This document shows, one piece after another, positions 33,857 through 41,363 of a stretch of 64,000 bases of DNA. The translations under genes were made by a program, and so were the position numbers. The DNA is taken from assembly GCF_042485795.1 (NCBI RefSeq), contig NZ_CP169368.1:1736001-1800000 (forward strand). The letters are read 5' to 3'. Below the pieces are notes generated by a model that saw only the letters and a list, made by a program, of their open reading frames with translations, had not been told where the DNA came from and made no database searches. This DNA comes from Lonepinella sp042485795 (GTDB taxonomy: Bacteria; Pseudomonadota; Gammaproteobacteria; Enterobacterales; Pasteurellaceae). The stretch's first letter is position 1. Each line of letters begins with the position of its first letter.

Positions 33857-35305
33857 ATGCTAAGACAAGTCCAACAATCCCTACTCACCCAAAGCAACCT
33901 ATCCCTACCTGACCTCCAAAACATCTTCGACATCATGTCGCACCGCCAAATCGACTATGCCGATCTCTATTTCCAACTTAGCCAAGATGAAAGTTGGGTA
34001 TTAGAAGATAGCATTATCAAAGAGGGCGGTTTTCATATTGATCGTGGTGTGGGCGTACGTGCAGTAAGTGGTGAAAAAACTGGGTTTGCCTATTCTGACC
34101 AGATTAATTTAGCCAATTTACAGCAGTGTGCGAATGCGGTAAAAGGTATTGCACTACCTAATCATGGCAATATTATCAAACCATTACGTTTTAATGAAGT
34201 GAACGCTATTGCTCGTTATGCTGCTATTAACCCTTTAAATACCTTAAGCAAAGAACAGAAAATTGAATTATTGCATTTGGTGGATCGCACTGCCCGAGCA
34301 GAAAGCCCTTATGTGACTAAAGTCACGGCAAATCTCACCGCACTTTATGAAGAAATGTTAGTAGTTGCCACTGATGGCACCTTGGCAGCCGATATTCGCC
34401 CATTAATTCGCTTGTCCATTTCCGTTATGGTGGAAAAAGACGGTAAACGTGAACGTGGTAGTGCTGGTGTGGGTGCTAGAGTGGGCTTAGACTGGTTTTT
34501 TGAATCCTATTTAGGTGAACAGAGAGCCGTTTATTTTGCTAAAGAAGCCGTTCGCCAAGCCTTAGTCAATGTGAATGCAGTATCTGCTCCGTCTGGTTTA
34601 ATGCCTGTCATTTTGGGGGCGGGTTGGCCCGGTGTGCTATTACATGAAGCCGTCGGTCATGGTTTAGAGGGGGACTTCAACCGTAAAGAAAGTTCATTAT
34701 TTACAGGCAAAATTGGTGAGTTAGTCACTTCCCCTTTATGTACTATTGTAGATGACGGCACGTTACAAAATCGCCGTGGCTCCATAACCATGGACGATGA
34801 GGGTGTTCCAAGTCAATGTAATGTATTGATTAAAGACGGTATTTTGCAAGGCTATATGCAAGACAAAATGAATGCCCGTTTAATGGGTGTTGCCCCGACT
34901 GGCAACGGTCGCCGTGAAAGCTATGCACATTTGCCAATGCCACGTATGACAAATACCTATATGTTGGCAGGTTCAAGTAAATTTGATGATTTGATCGCCA
35001 GTGTCGATCAGGGTATTTTTGCACCGCACTTTGGTGGCGGTCAGGTGGATATTACGTCGGGTAAATTTACTTTCTCCATGTCAGAAGCCTATTTAATTGA
35101 AAAAGGCAAAATCACTAAGCCAATTAAAGGGGCAACGATGATTGGTAATGGGATTGAAGTCATGCAACAGGTGTCTATGGTAGCGGATAATTTAGAAATC
35201 GATCACGGCATTGGGGTGTGTGGTAAGGACGGACAAAGTGTACCAGTGGGGGTGGGGCAACCAGCTTGTAAGATTGAGAAGATAACGGTTGGGGGAACAA
35301 ATTAG
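33857..35305 (+). CDS. tldD: TldD metalloprotease
   Basis: A 482-residue TldD, half of the TldD/TldE (PmbA) heterodimeric zinc protease that trims peptides such as microcins and degrades CcdA in E. coli. The metal site is HEAVGHG near residue 263, and YLDADLYFQ-like (DYADLYFQLSQDESWVLED), GNGRRESYAHLPMPRMTNTYM and GGGQVDITSGKF are family signatures. The ATG at 33857 matches the E. coli N-terminus; the frame is open further upstream only through the palindromic repeat. Large inverted repeats flank the gene on both sides, so inversion is possible. The usual yhdP gene found between rng and tldD in E. coli is absent. Confidence 0.95.
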   Translation: MLRQVQQSLLTQSNLSLPDLQNIFDIMSHRQIDYADLYFQLSQDESWVLEDSIIKEGGFHIDRGVGVRAVSGEKTGFAYSDQINLANLQQCANAVKGIALPNHGNIIKPLRFNEVNAIARYAAINPLNTLSKEQKIELLHLVDRTARAESPYVTKVTANLTALYEEMLVVATDGTLAADIRPLIRLSISVMVEKDGKRERGSAGVGARVGLDWFFESYLGEQRAVYFAKEAVRQALVNVNAVSAPSGLMPVILGAGWPGVLLHEAVGHGLEGDFNRKESSLFTGKIGELVTSPLCTIVDDGTLQNRRGSITMDDEGVPSQCNVLIKDGILQGYMQDKMNARLMGVAPTGNGRRESYAHLPMPRMTNTYMLAGSSKFDDLIASVDQGIFAPHFGGGQVDITSGKFTFSMSEAYLIEKGKITKPIKGATMIGNGIEVMQQVSMVADNLEIDHGIGVCGKDGQSVPVGVGQPACKIEKITVGGTN

Positions 35306-35351
35306 ATTTTTATTTAATTTGTCCTTAACCTTTTTGTTTATGGCTAGATCG

Positions 35352-35880
35352 GGTTTCGCCGATGGCGACCATACTTTCTTTTGCTTATACAAAAGAAAGT
35401 AGGCAAAGAAAAGCACACCCCGACTTCACCACTTTTCTGAGCTTATTTGGTATTTTCTTAACGCTAAATTTTGAACTCGCTACGCTCAGACATACAAAAT
35501 TTAGCTAAAAATACCAAAACGCTCAGGCGGTTCAGACGGGACCCCAAGTTTTGATCGAGCATAACAAAAGTGCGGTGAAAAAATAGATATTTTTTAAGCT
35601 ACGGAGTAACGTTACCATACCTAACCTAGTACGCCAGTACTAGGTATTCTCAAATTTTCCACAGCACTTCATTCCACCACCAATGGGGTCCCCATGTTTG
35701 CCGCCTGAAAATGATTAAATTTGTAGGAAAAGTTGTGCTGTTTGAGCGAAGCGAGTTGACAACTTTTCCGTTAAGCAAATTTAATTATTTTCAGGAAACA
35801 AGGCAAAGTTGGGGTGTGCTTTCTTTTTGCTTACTTTTTCTTTGCACAAGCAAAGAAAAAGTAAGTCGCCATCGGCGAAA
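35352..35880 (-). repeat. Large bipartite palindromic repeat, copy 2 (downstream of tldD, inverted)
   Basis: About 530 bases, the reverse complement of copy 1. Hairpin ACTTTCTTTTG-CTTATA-CAAAAGAAAGT (35373-35400); half B palindrome (35447-35517); middle part with an uptake signal (near 35568) and a small two-hairpin repeat (35598-35644); half A palindrome (35705-35794); hairpin with a 16-bp perfect stem, CTTACTTTTTCTTTGC-ACAA- and its complement (35830-35865); end CGCCATCGGCG. It lies between tldD and the argD promoter. Confidence 0.85.
35598..35644 (-). repeat. Small two-hairpin repeat inside large repeat copy 2
   Basis: On the minus strand: CCTAGTAC-TGGC-GTACTAGG (35625-35644, a perfect 8-bp stem), TTAGGTATGGTAAC, then GTTAC-TCC-GTAGC. 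Member of the same dispersed family. Confidence 0.72.
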
Positions 35881-35897
35881 CCGATTCCAATTAAAAA

Positions 35898-35915
35898 ACT
35901 GAATTTTTATTCAAA
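35898..35915. promoter_or_regulatory. ARG box (ArgR operator) upstream of argD
   Basis: ACTGAATTTTTATTCAAA matches the 18-bp arginine repressor consensus at every conserved position (TGAAT, four A/T, ATTCA). It lies 60 bases upstream of the argD start, so arginine repression through ArgR is expected. It begins only 18 bases after the end of large repeat copy 2. Confidence 0.75.
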
Positions 35916-35974
35916 ACTATTGCATAAAAAATCAAATCCTTTTATCCTATCTAAAAAAATAAAGGAAGATCAAA

Positions 35975-37177
35975 ATGCCCCAATACAACAGACAAACATT
36001 CGATCAAGTCATGATCCAAAACTACATCCCCGCTAACTTTATCCCCGTCAAAGGAAAAGGAAGCCACGTCTGGGATCAAGACGGCAAAGAATATATTGAC
36101 TTCACCAGCGGCATTGCCGTTAATTCACTCGGTCACTGCCCTGATGAAATTGTGGAGGTACTCAAAGCCCAAAGCGAAAAATTATGGCATTCAAGTAACT
36201 GGTTTACCAGCGAACCTACGCTTGCTCTTGCCAGTAAACTGGTGCAACATACTTTTTCAGAGCGTGTCATGTTCGCTAATTCTGGTGCAGAAGCCAATGA
36301 GGCGGCATTAAAATTAGCTCGCCGTTATGCAGTGGATAACTACGGTTATCAAAAATCAACCATTATCTCCTTTAAACAAAGTTTCCACGGTCGTACGCTG
36401 TTTACCGTCAGCGTTGCAGGACAACCGAAATATTCTGATGGCTTTGGTCCAAAACCAGCAGATATTATTCATGTTAAATTTAATGATTTAGCCAGCGTAA
36501 AAGCGGTGATTGATGATCGTTGCTGTGCGGTGATTGTCGAACCTATCCAAGGTGAAAGTGGGATTATTCCTGCTACCACAGAATTTTTACAAGGCTTACG
36601 TCAACTTTGTGATGAAAATAACGCCTTGTTGATTTTTGACGAAGTGCAGACTGGTGTAGGGCGTACTGGCTACCTGTATGCGTATCAAAAATATGGTGTA
36701 ATCCCTGATATTCTCACCACTGCCAAAGCCTTAGGTAATGGCTTTCCAATTAGTGCCATGCTGACCACCACAGAGATTGCCAAAAGTTTTTCCCTTGGGG
36801 TACATGGTACTACGTTTGGGGGAAATCCATTAGCTTGTGCTGTCGCCGAAAAAGTGATTGATACCATTGCTAATGATAAATTCTTGGCTCAAGTTAACCG
36901 CACTTCTGCACTATTTAAAGCCGAATTAGCTAAATTAAACGAACAATTTCATTTATTTAAGGAAATTAGAGGCGAAGGTTTATTAATTGGTGCAGAATTA
37001 GTTGAAAAATACAAAGGTAAAGCAAGCGATTTCGTCAAAGTGGCGGCAGAAAACGGCTTAATGATTTTAGTGGCTGGACCGAATGTGTTACGTTTTGCAC
37101 CCGCATTAAATATCAATGAACAAGATCTCTTACAAGGTATTGAGCGATTAACCAAAACCTTAAAATGTTTCGCCTAA
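35975..37177 (+). CDS. argD: Acetylornithine / succinyldiaminopimelate aminotransferase
   Basis: A 400-residue PLP-dependent class III aminotransferase for arginine (and probably lysine/DAP) synthesis. The PLP lysine is in TTAKALGNGFPISAM (about residue 251). FDEVQTGVGRTGYLYAYQ and the N-terminal DFTSGIAVNSLGHCP are family signatures. A GGAAG ribosome site precedes the ATG. An ARG box and the end of a large repeat lie upstream, and a terminator follows. Confidence 0.93.
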   Translation: MPQYNRQTFDQVMIQNYIPANFIPVKGKGSHVWDQDGKEYIDFTSGIAVNSLGHCPDEIVEVLKAQSEKLWHSSNWFTSEPTLALASKLVQHTFSERVMFANSGAEANEAALKLARRYAVDNYGYQKSTIISFKQSFHGRTLFTVSVAGQPKYSDGFGPKPADIIHVKFNDLASVKAVIDDRCCAVIVEPIQGESGIIPATTEFLQGLRQLCDENNALLIFDEVQTGVGRTGYLYAYQKYGVIPDILTTAKALGNGFPISAMLTTTEIAKSFSLGVHGTTFGGNPLACAVAEKVIDTIANDKFLAQVNRTSALFKAELAKLNEQFHLFKEIRGEGLLIGAELVEKYKGKASDFVKVAAENGLMILVAGPNVLRFAPALNINEQDLLQGIERLTKTLKCFA

Positions 37178-37189
37178 AATAAAATGTAA

Positions 37190-37226
37190 AAAAGCGTTAA
37201 CCTTGTGATTAACGCTTTTTTTTTTG
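37190..37226. terminator. Bidirectional terminator between argD and initiator tRNA
   Basis: AAAAGCGTTAA and TTAACGCTTTT form an 11-bp stem with an eight-base loop. Ten T follow on the plus strand and a T run follows on the minus strand, so it can end both argD and the leftward tRNA transcript. Confidence 0.88.
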
Positions 37227-37230
37227 AATT

Positions 37231-37307
<77 letters not shown>

Positions 37308-37478
37308 TCTGAAGTGGTGTAATATACACTGAAAAATACTGAATGCAAGTAAAAATCCCTGAAATTCGTTTATTTGTTGTAAAAACCAACAAAAAGTATA
37401 AAAAAGACTAGGGATACTGGTTAAATTTTGATAGGATATTGCCTTTTCGGGTTAATTCAATCTAGGGTTTTTATTAAA

Positions 37479-38585
37479 ATGATTTCAAAGCGTATCAAAC
37501 ATAAAATGCTAGTATTACTTGCATCAGCATTACTTGTTGCTTGCTCTTCAAACGAGGTTCAAGCACCTAAAATAAAAGCTAATATTGACAACACTGATAT
37601 GAAAAAATTCGGTGCCAAATATTCTGGACGTCAATATACTCCAGAGATATTTACCAGCGTATCTCGAATTGACAATAATGGTAGTGTAATTAATCAAGGC
37701 GACTTTTTAAGTCAATTATCTAATGTTCGCAATTATTCAAGCCGTATTACCAATACTTTCGCTAATAATTATAGTAAAATTCAACAATGGGTATTAGCTG
37801 GAGCCAACGTATCCGAACTGGCTAATTATGGCATTCACCCACAAGTCATGGCTGGTACTGACAACTTTCAAAATGTATTGATGACGGGTTATTACTCGCC
37901 TGTTATTCATGCTCGCCGTTCTCCACAAGGTAAATATAATCAACCTATTTATGCCATGCCTAGCCAAAAACGCTTTAGTCGCTCCCAAATTTATGCTGGA
38001 GCATTAGCAGGCAAAGGCTTAGAATTAGCTTATAGTGACTCTATGTTAGATAACTTCTTACTTGGTGTACAAGGCAGCGGTTATGTGGACTTTGGGGATG
38101 GTCGCTTAAACTATTTTGCTTATGCAGGTCAAAATGGTTTTCCATACACAGCAGTAGGGCGTTTATTAGTTGAAGACGGCGAAATTCCAAAAGAAAAAAT
38201 GTCGATTCAGGCTATTCGTGACTGGGGACTACGTAATCCATCACGTTTACAAGGCTTATTAGAACGCAATTCCTCTTATGTATTCTTTAAAAATGACCCA
38301 ACTGGTCAAGTGAAAGGTTCTGCTGGTGTACCATTAGTACCTATGGCATCTGTCGCATCCGATCGTCAAATCGTGCCATCAGGCACCGTCTTATTAATGG
38401 AAGTGCCACAAATTGACAATAACGGCAACTGGACTGGTCAACATCATTTACATTTAATGGTAGCGTTAGATGTAGGTGGTGCAGTTAAAGGTCAGCACTT
38501 CGATTTATATCGGGGAATCGGCGATCAAGCGGGACACCTTTCTGGATTAACTAAACATTATGGACGTGTTTGGGTATTACGCTAA
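37479..38585 (+). CDS. mltA: Membrane-bound lytic murein transglycosylase A
   Basis: A 368-residue outer-membrane lipoprotein that cleaves peptidoglycan glycan strands to 1,6-anhydro products. The lipobox LLVAC is at about residues 18-22 with an N-terminal hydrophobic signal. The MltA domain shows GYYSPVIHARR and the C-terminal 3D domain contains HLHLMVALDVGGAVKGQHFDLYRG, with the catalytic Asp. The ATG at 37479 gives a normal lipoprotein signal; an upstream start would add 17 residues. Followed by tcdA after 20 bases, as in E. coli. Confidence 0.94.
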   Translation: MISKRIKHKMLVLLASALLVACSSNEVQAPKIKANIDNTDMKKFGAKYSGRQYTPEIFTSVSRIDNNGSVINQGDFLSQLSNVRNYSSRITNTFANNYSKIQQWVLAGANVSELANYGIHPQVMAGTDNFQNVLMTGYYSPVIHARRSPQGKYNQPIYAMPSQKRFSRSQIYAGALAGKGLELAYSDSMLDNFLLGVQGSGYVDFGDGRLNYFAYAGQNGFPYTAVGRLLVEDGEIPKEKMSIQAIRDWGLRNPSRLQGLLERNSSYVFFKNDPTGQVKGSAGVPLVPMASVASDRQIVPSGTVLLMEVPQIDNNGNWTGQHHLHLMVALDVGGAVKGQHFDLYRGIGDQAGHLSGLTKHYGRVWVLR

Positions 38586-38605
38586 TCCAACGTTAAAGAG
38601 CGAAT

Positions 38606-39373
38606 ATGACCAAAAGAATTGATAACTTCGAGCAACGTTTTGGTGGAATCGGACGATTATACACGCCTACGGCTTTAACTCGCTTGAGCCAAGCTCATAT
38701 TTGTGTCATCGGTATTGGTGGAGTCGGTTCTTGGGCGGTTGAAGCCCTTGCTCGTTCTGGAATTGGCAACATTACTATGATTGATATGGACGATATTTGT
38801 GTGACCAATATCAACCGTCAAATTCATGCGTTGACTGGTAATATTGGCAAGCTCAAAACCGAAGTCATGGCTGAACGTATTAAATTAATCAATCCAGGAT
38901 GTAAAGTATATATTATTGATGACTTTCTTTCCAATGAAAATTTAGCCGACTATATCACTCCTAACTATGATTATGTCATTGATGCGATTGATAGTGTAAA
39001 AACCAAATCAGCCTTAATTGCCTATTGTAAGCGTAATAAAATCAAGATGATAACCACAGGTGGAGCGGGTGGACAAACCGATCCGACACAAATCCAAATT
39101 ACCGATTTAAGTAAAACTATCCAAGATCCATTACTCTCCAAAGTCCGTTCAAACTTACGTAAAGATTATCATTTTAGCCAAAATCCAAAACGAAAATTTG
39201 GAATTGATGCCGTTTTCTCCAGCCAGCCACTCATTTTTCCACAAATGAATGAAAACTGTGATGTTTCTGCTAGCATGAATTGTGCTAATGGCTTTGGTGC
39301 TGCTACTATGGTAACAGCTACTTTCGGCTTTTTTGCTGTAGCTCGAGTAATTGATAAATTACTCAAATCATAA
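38606..39373 (+). CDS. tcdA: tRNA threonylcarbamoyladenosine dehydratase
   Basis: A 255-residue E1-like enzyme that cyclises t6A37 of tRNA to ct6A using ATP. The nucleotide loop is GIGGVGSWAVEALARSGIG (about residue 36), followed by DMDDICVTNINRQIHA with the conserved Asn/Arg pair of the adenylating domain, and DYVIDAIDSVKTKSAL. A hydrophobic C-terminal segment (GAATMVTATFGFFAVARVI) is the membrane-associating tail seen in TcdA/CsdL. Length fits the family. Confidence 0.94.
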   Translation: MTKRIDNFEQRFGGIGRLYTPTALTRLSQAHICVIGIGGVGSWAVEALARSGIGNITMIDMDDICVTNINRQIHALTGNIGKLKTEVMAERIKLINPGCKVYIIDDFLSNENLADYITPNYDYVIDAIDSVKTKSALIAYCKRNKIKMITTGGAGGQTDPTQIQITDLSKTIQDPLLSKVRSNLRKDYHFSQNPKRKFGIDAVFSSQPLIFPQMNENCDVSASMNCANGFGAATMVTATFGFFAVARVIDKLLKS

Positions 39374-39479
39374 TTATTTTCTTCAAAGAACTTATTTTTT
39401 TATAAAAAAAAAGATGGCTTTTTTAAAAAAATAGGCGTAATCTATCCGCACTTTTTACATTTCAAGTAAGGAAAAAATA

Positions 39480-40445
39480 ATGTCTAAATTAACTAAAACA
39501 GCTATTGCCAGTGCTATATTAGCTACTGCATTTGCCGCACAAGCGGATATTGTGACTTCAGTCAAACCCTTAGGTTTTATTGCATCTTCTATTGCCAATG
39601 GTGTACTTGATACTCAAATTATTGTACCCACGGGTGCCTCACCACACGATTACAACTTAAAACCAACAGATGTGCAAAAAATTAAATCCGCAGATTTAGT
39701 ATTATGGATTGGCAAAGACGTAGATAGCTTTTTAAGCAAAAGCATCGCTCAAGCAGATCAGAAAAAATTAGTTACCATTGCTGAAATTGACGGAGTCACT
39801 GCTTTATTAGAAAAATCCGCTCATCACCATCATCATGACGATGGTGATGACGATGATGATCACGACCATGATCATGCAGATCATGAGCATGAACACGAAG
39901 GGCATCACCACGAAGTAGATGAAAATGGTTTAACTGTCAACTGGCACGTGTGGTATTCGCCACAAATTAGTCAATTAGTGGCAAATCAAGTAGCCCAAAA
40001 ATTAACTGAACAATTCCCTGCCAAAAAAGCATTAATTGAAGAAAACTTAGCAAATTTCAACCGCACTTTACAAGAAAGCAGTAGCCAAATCACCAAACAG
40101 CTCAGTGCATTTAAAGATAAGGGCTTCTATGTTTTCCATGATGCTTATGGCTATTTTAACCATGCTTACGGTTTAAACCAAACGGGAGCATTTACGATTA
40201 ACCCATTAGTTGCACCAGGTGCAAAAACTATTGCGGAAATCAAAGAAGAAATTGAAGAACACAAAGTAAATTGCTTATTTGCTGAACCGCAATTTACCCC
40301 AAAAGTAATTAATACGTTAGCGAAAAGCACGGGGGTTAAAGTGGGACGTTTAGATCCTATGGGTGAAAATATTAAATTAGGCAAAAATTCCTATACCCAA
40401 TTTCTACAATTTACGGCTGACAGTTATGCGAGTTGTTTGAAATAG
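39480..40445 (+). CDS. znuA: ZnuA zinc-binding periplasmic protein
   Basis: A 321-residue zinc-binding protein of the ZnuABC importer. The signal peptide ends near residue 22 (AQADI). Zinc ligands include H56 (SPHDYNL), H156-type (VNWHVWYSP) and FHDAYGYF. A long His/Asp-rich loop at about residues 115-144 is typical of ZnuA and may store or capture zinc. The znuB and znuC genes are not adjacent, as in H. influenzae. No convincing Zur box was seen in the 106-base leader. A terminator follows. Confidence 0.95.
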   Translation: MSKLTKTAIASAILATAFAAQADIVTSVKPLGFIASSIANGVLDTQIIVPTGASPHDYNLKPTDVQKIKSADLVLWIGKDVDSFLSKSIAQADQKKLVTIAEIDGVTALLEKSAHHHHHDDGDDDDDHDHDHADHEHEHEGHHHEVDENGLTVNWHVWYSPQISQLVANQVAQKLTEQFPAKKALIEENLANFNRTLQESSSQITKQLSAFKDKGFYVFHDAYGYFNHAYGLNQTGAFTINPLVAPGAKTIAEIKEEIEEHKVNCLFAEPQFTPKVINTLAKSTGVKVGRLDPMGENIKLGKNSYTQFLQFTADSYASCLK

Positions 40446-40454
40446 TGGCTTATT

Positions 40455-40488
40455 ATCTAGGGGAGAGTAACTTTCCCCTAGATTTTTA
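40455..40488 (+). terminator. Rho-independent terminator of znuA
   Basis: ATCTAGGGGA and TCCCCTAGAT form a perfect 10-bp stem with a nine-base loop, followed by a run of T. Its tail just overlaps the stop codon of the convergent vapC gene. Confidence 0.88.
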
Positions 40489-40884
40489 TCTAGTCCAATC
40501 TTCCACAACTAACCCTTGAATTTGCTGAAAAGCATTATCGCTCGTCACTAAAACCGCACCAATACTATAAGCATGACTCGCAATCAACATATCTAATTGA
40601 CTCAAATTTTTACCAGATAATTCACTACGAGAACGTAAATCAGCATAAGATAGTGCTGTTTGTTGGTGAAAAGGTAACACTTCAACTCGAACAAGAAATT
40701 CATTCACCGCCAAGCGAAGTTTATGTGCATTAGGGCGTTTCGCTAAACCATATTGCAGTTCAGCACAGGTAATGGACGAAATACAAAGTGATGCCATCGG
40801 TACGCTTTGTAAATGAACTAAAGCAGTAATATTTCCTTTAATTATATAGCTCACCGTGTTGGTATCTAATAAATAACGTTGCAT
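40486..40884 (-). CDS. vapC: VapC PIN-domain toxin
   Basis: A 132-residue PIN-domain ribonuclease toxin; enterobacterial and Haemophilus VapC cleave initiator tRNA. The four acidic active-site residues are in place: D7 (LLDTNT), E42 (CAELQYG), D98 (QLDMLIASHA) and D116 (VTSDNAF). The ATG at 40884 is 8 bases after the vapB stop; an earlier in-frame start overlaps vapB and is less likely. It forms an operon with vapB, antitoxin first. Identity is confident. Confidence 0.93.
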   Translation of the reverse strand: MQRYLLDTNTVSYIIKGNITALVHLQSVPMASLCISSITCAELQYGLAKRPNAHKLRLAVNEFLVRVEVLPFHQQTALSYADLRSRSELSGKNLSQLDMLIASHAYSIGAVLVTSDNAFQQIQGLVVEDWTR

Positions 40885-40892
40885 TTTATCCC

Positions 40893-41153
40893 CTATTCTT
40901 GCCAATCATCAAAAGGATCCCGTTCAATGCTTCCTATCATTGAACGCTCTCCTAAATTAAGCACTTCTCCAGCATTTCTAGCATCAAGGCTGGCTTTCAG
41001 GAAATTATCCCAAGATGGTGGTCGTTTAGATAAAATAACATCACCTGTCCGTTCATCTTTACGGATATAAACTTCCACGCCAGGAAAACGAAACTGTGCT
41101 GGCAAGCGAACGGCTTGACTTTGCCCATTCATAAAAAGTTTAGCAGTTTGCAT
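40893..41153 (-). CDS. vapB: VapB antitoxin (AbrB-type)
   Basis: An 86-residue antitoxin. The N-terminal SpoVT/AbrB DNA-binding fold is seen in AKLFMNGQSQAVRLPAQFRFPGVEVYIRKD, and the C-terminal part, SMIGSIERDPFDDWQE, would wrap the toxin active site. The ATG at 41153 matches the conserved start MQTAKLFMNGQSQAVRLP; a more distant upstream start is less likely. The 13-base palindrome at 41199-41211 upstream is a candidate operator. Confidence 0.92.
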   Translation of the reverse strand: MQTAKLFMNGQSQAVRLPAQFRFPGVEVYIRKDERTGDVILSKRPPSWDNFLKASLDARNAGEVLNLGERSMIGSIERDPFDDWQE

Positions 41154-41198
41154 AATATATTCATCCTTCAGTTCAGGCATTAGATGATATTAATATAT

Positions 41199-41211
41199 AC
41201 TATAATATAGT
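41199..41211. promoter_or_regulatory. AT-rich palindrome, candidate VapBC operator
   Basis: ACTATA-A-TATAGT is a perfect palindrome about 45 bases upstream of vapB, in a run of alternating A/T. Its reverse strand also holds a TATATT-like -10. Autoregulation by VapBC is a family feature; the site itself is inferred. Confidence 0.4.
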
Positions 41212-41363
41212 CTTTTTCAACTTGCCATTATTGTATAATTTACGAATTCACGCTTAAATGGAAAAATATTGATTTTGGAATCAAGATCACAAAAGTAGTA
41301 AATTGAATAACGGTTTAATGTTATAATTTCACACAAGATTTCCAACCTATTTAGAGAATATCC

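Noticed and set aside
35520..35545. CCGTCTGAA in the large repeats (complement at 35530s, also 43529), close to the neisserial uptake sequence
   Set aside because: Only nine bases match and the preceding base is wrong. It is part of the repeat and not independently enriched, while the Haemophilus signal is abundant, so it is likely coincidence.
39374..39479. Possible Zur operator upstream of znuA
   Set aside because: No inverted repeat resembling the known Zur consensus is visible in the 106-base leader; only A/T runs and one uptake-signal-like sequence.
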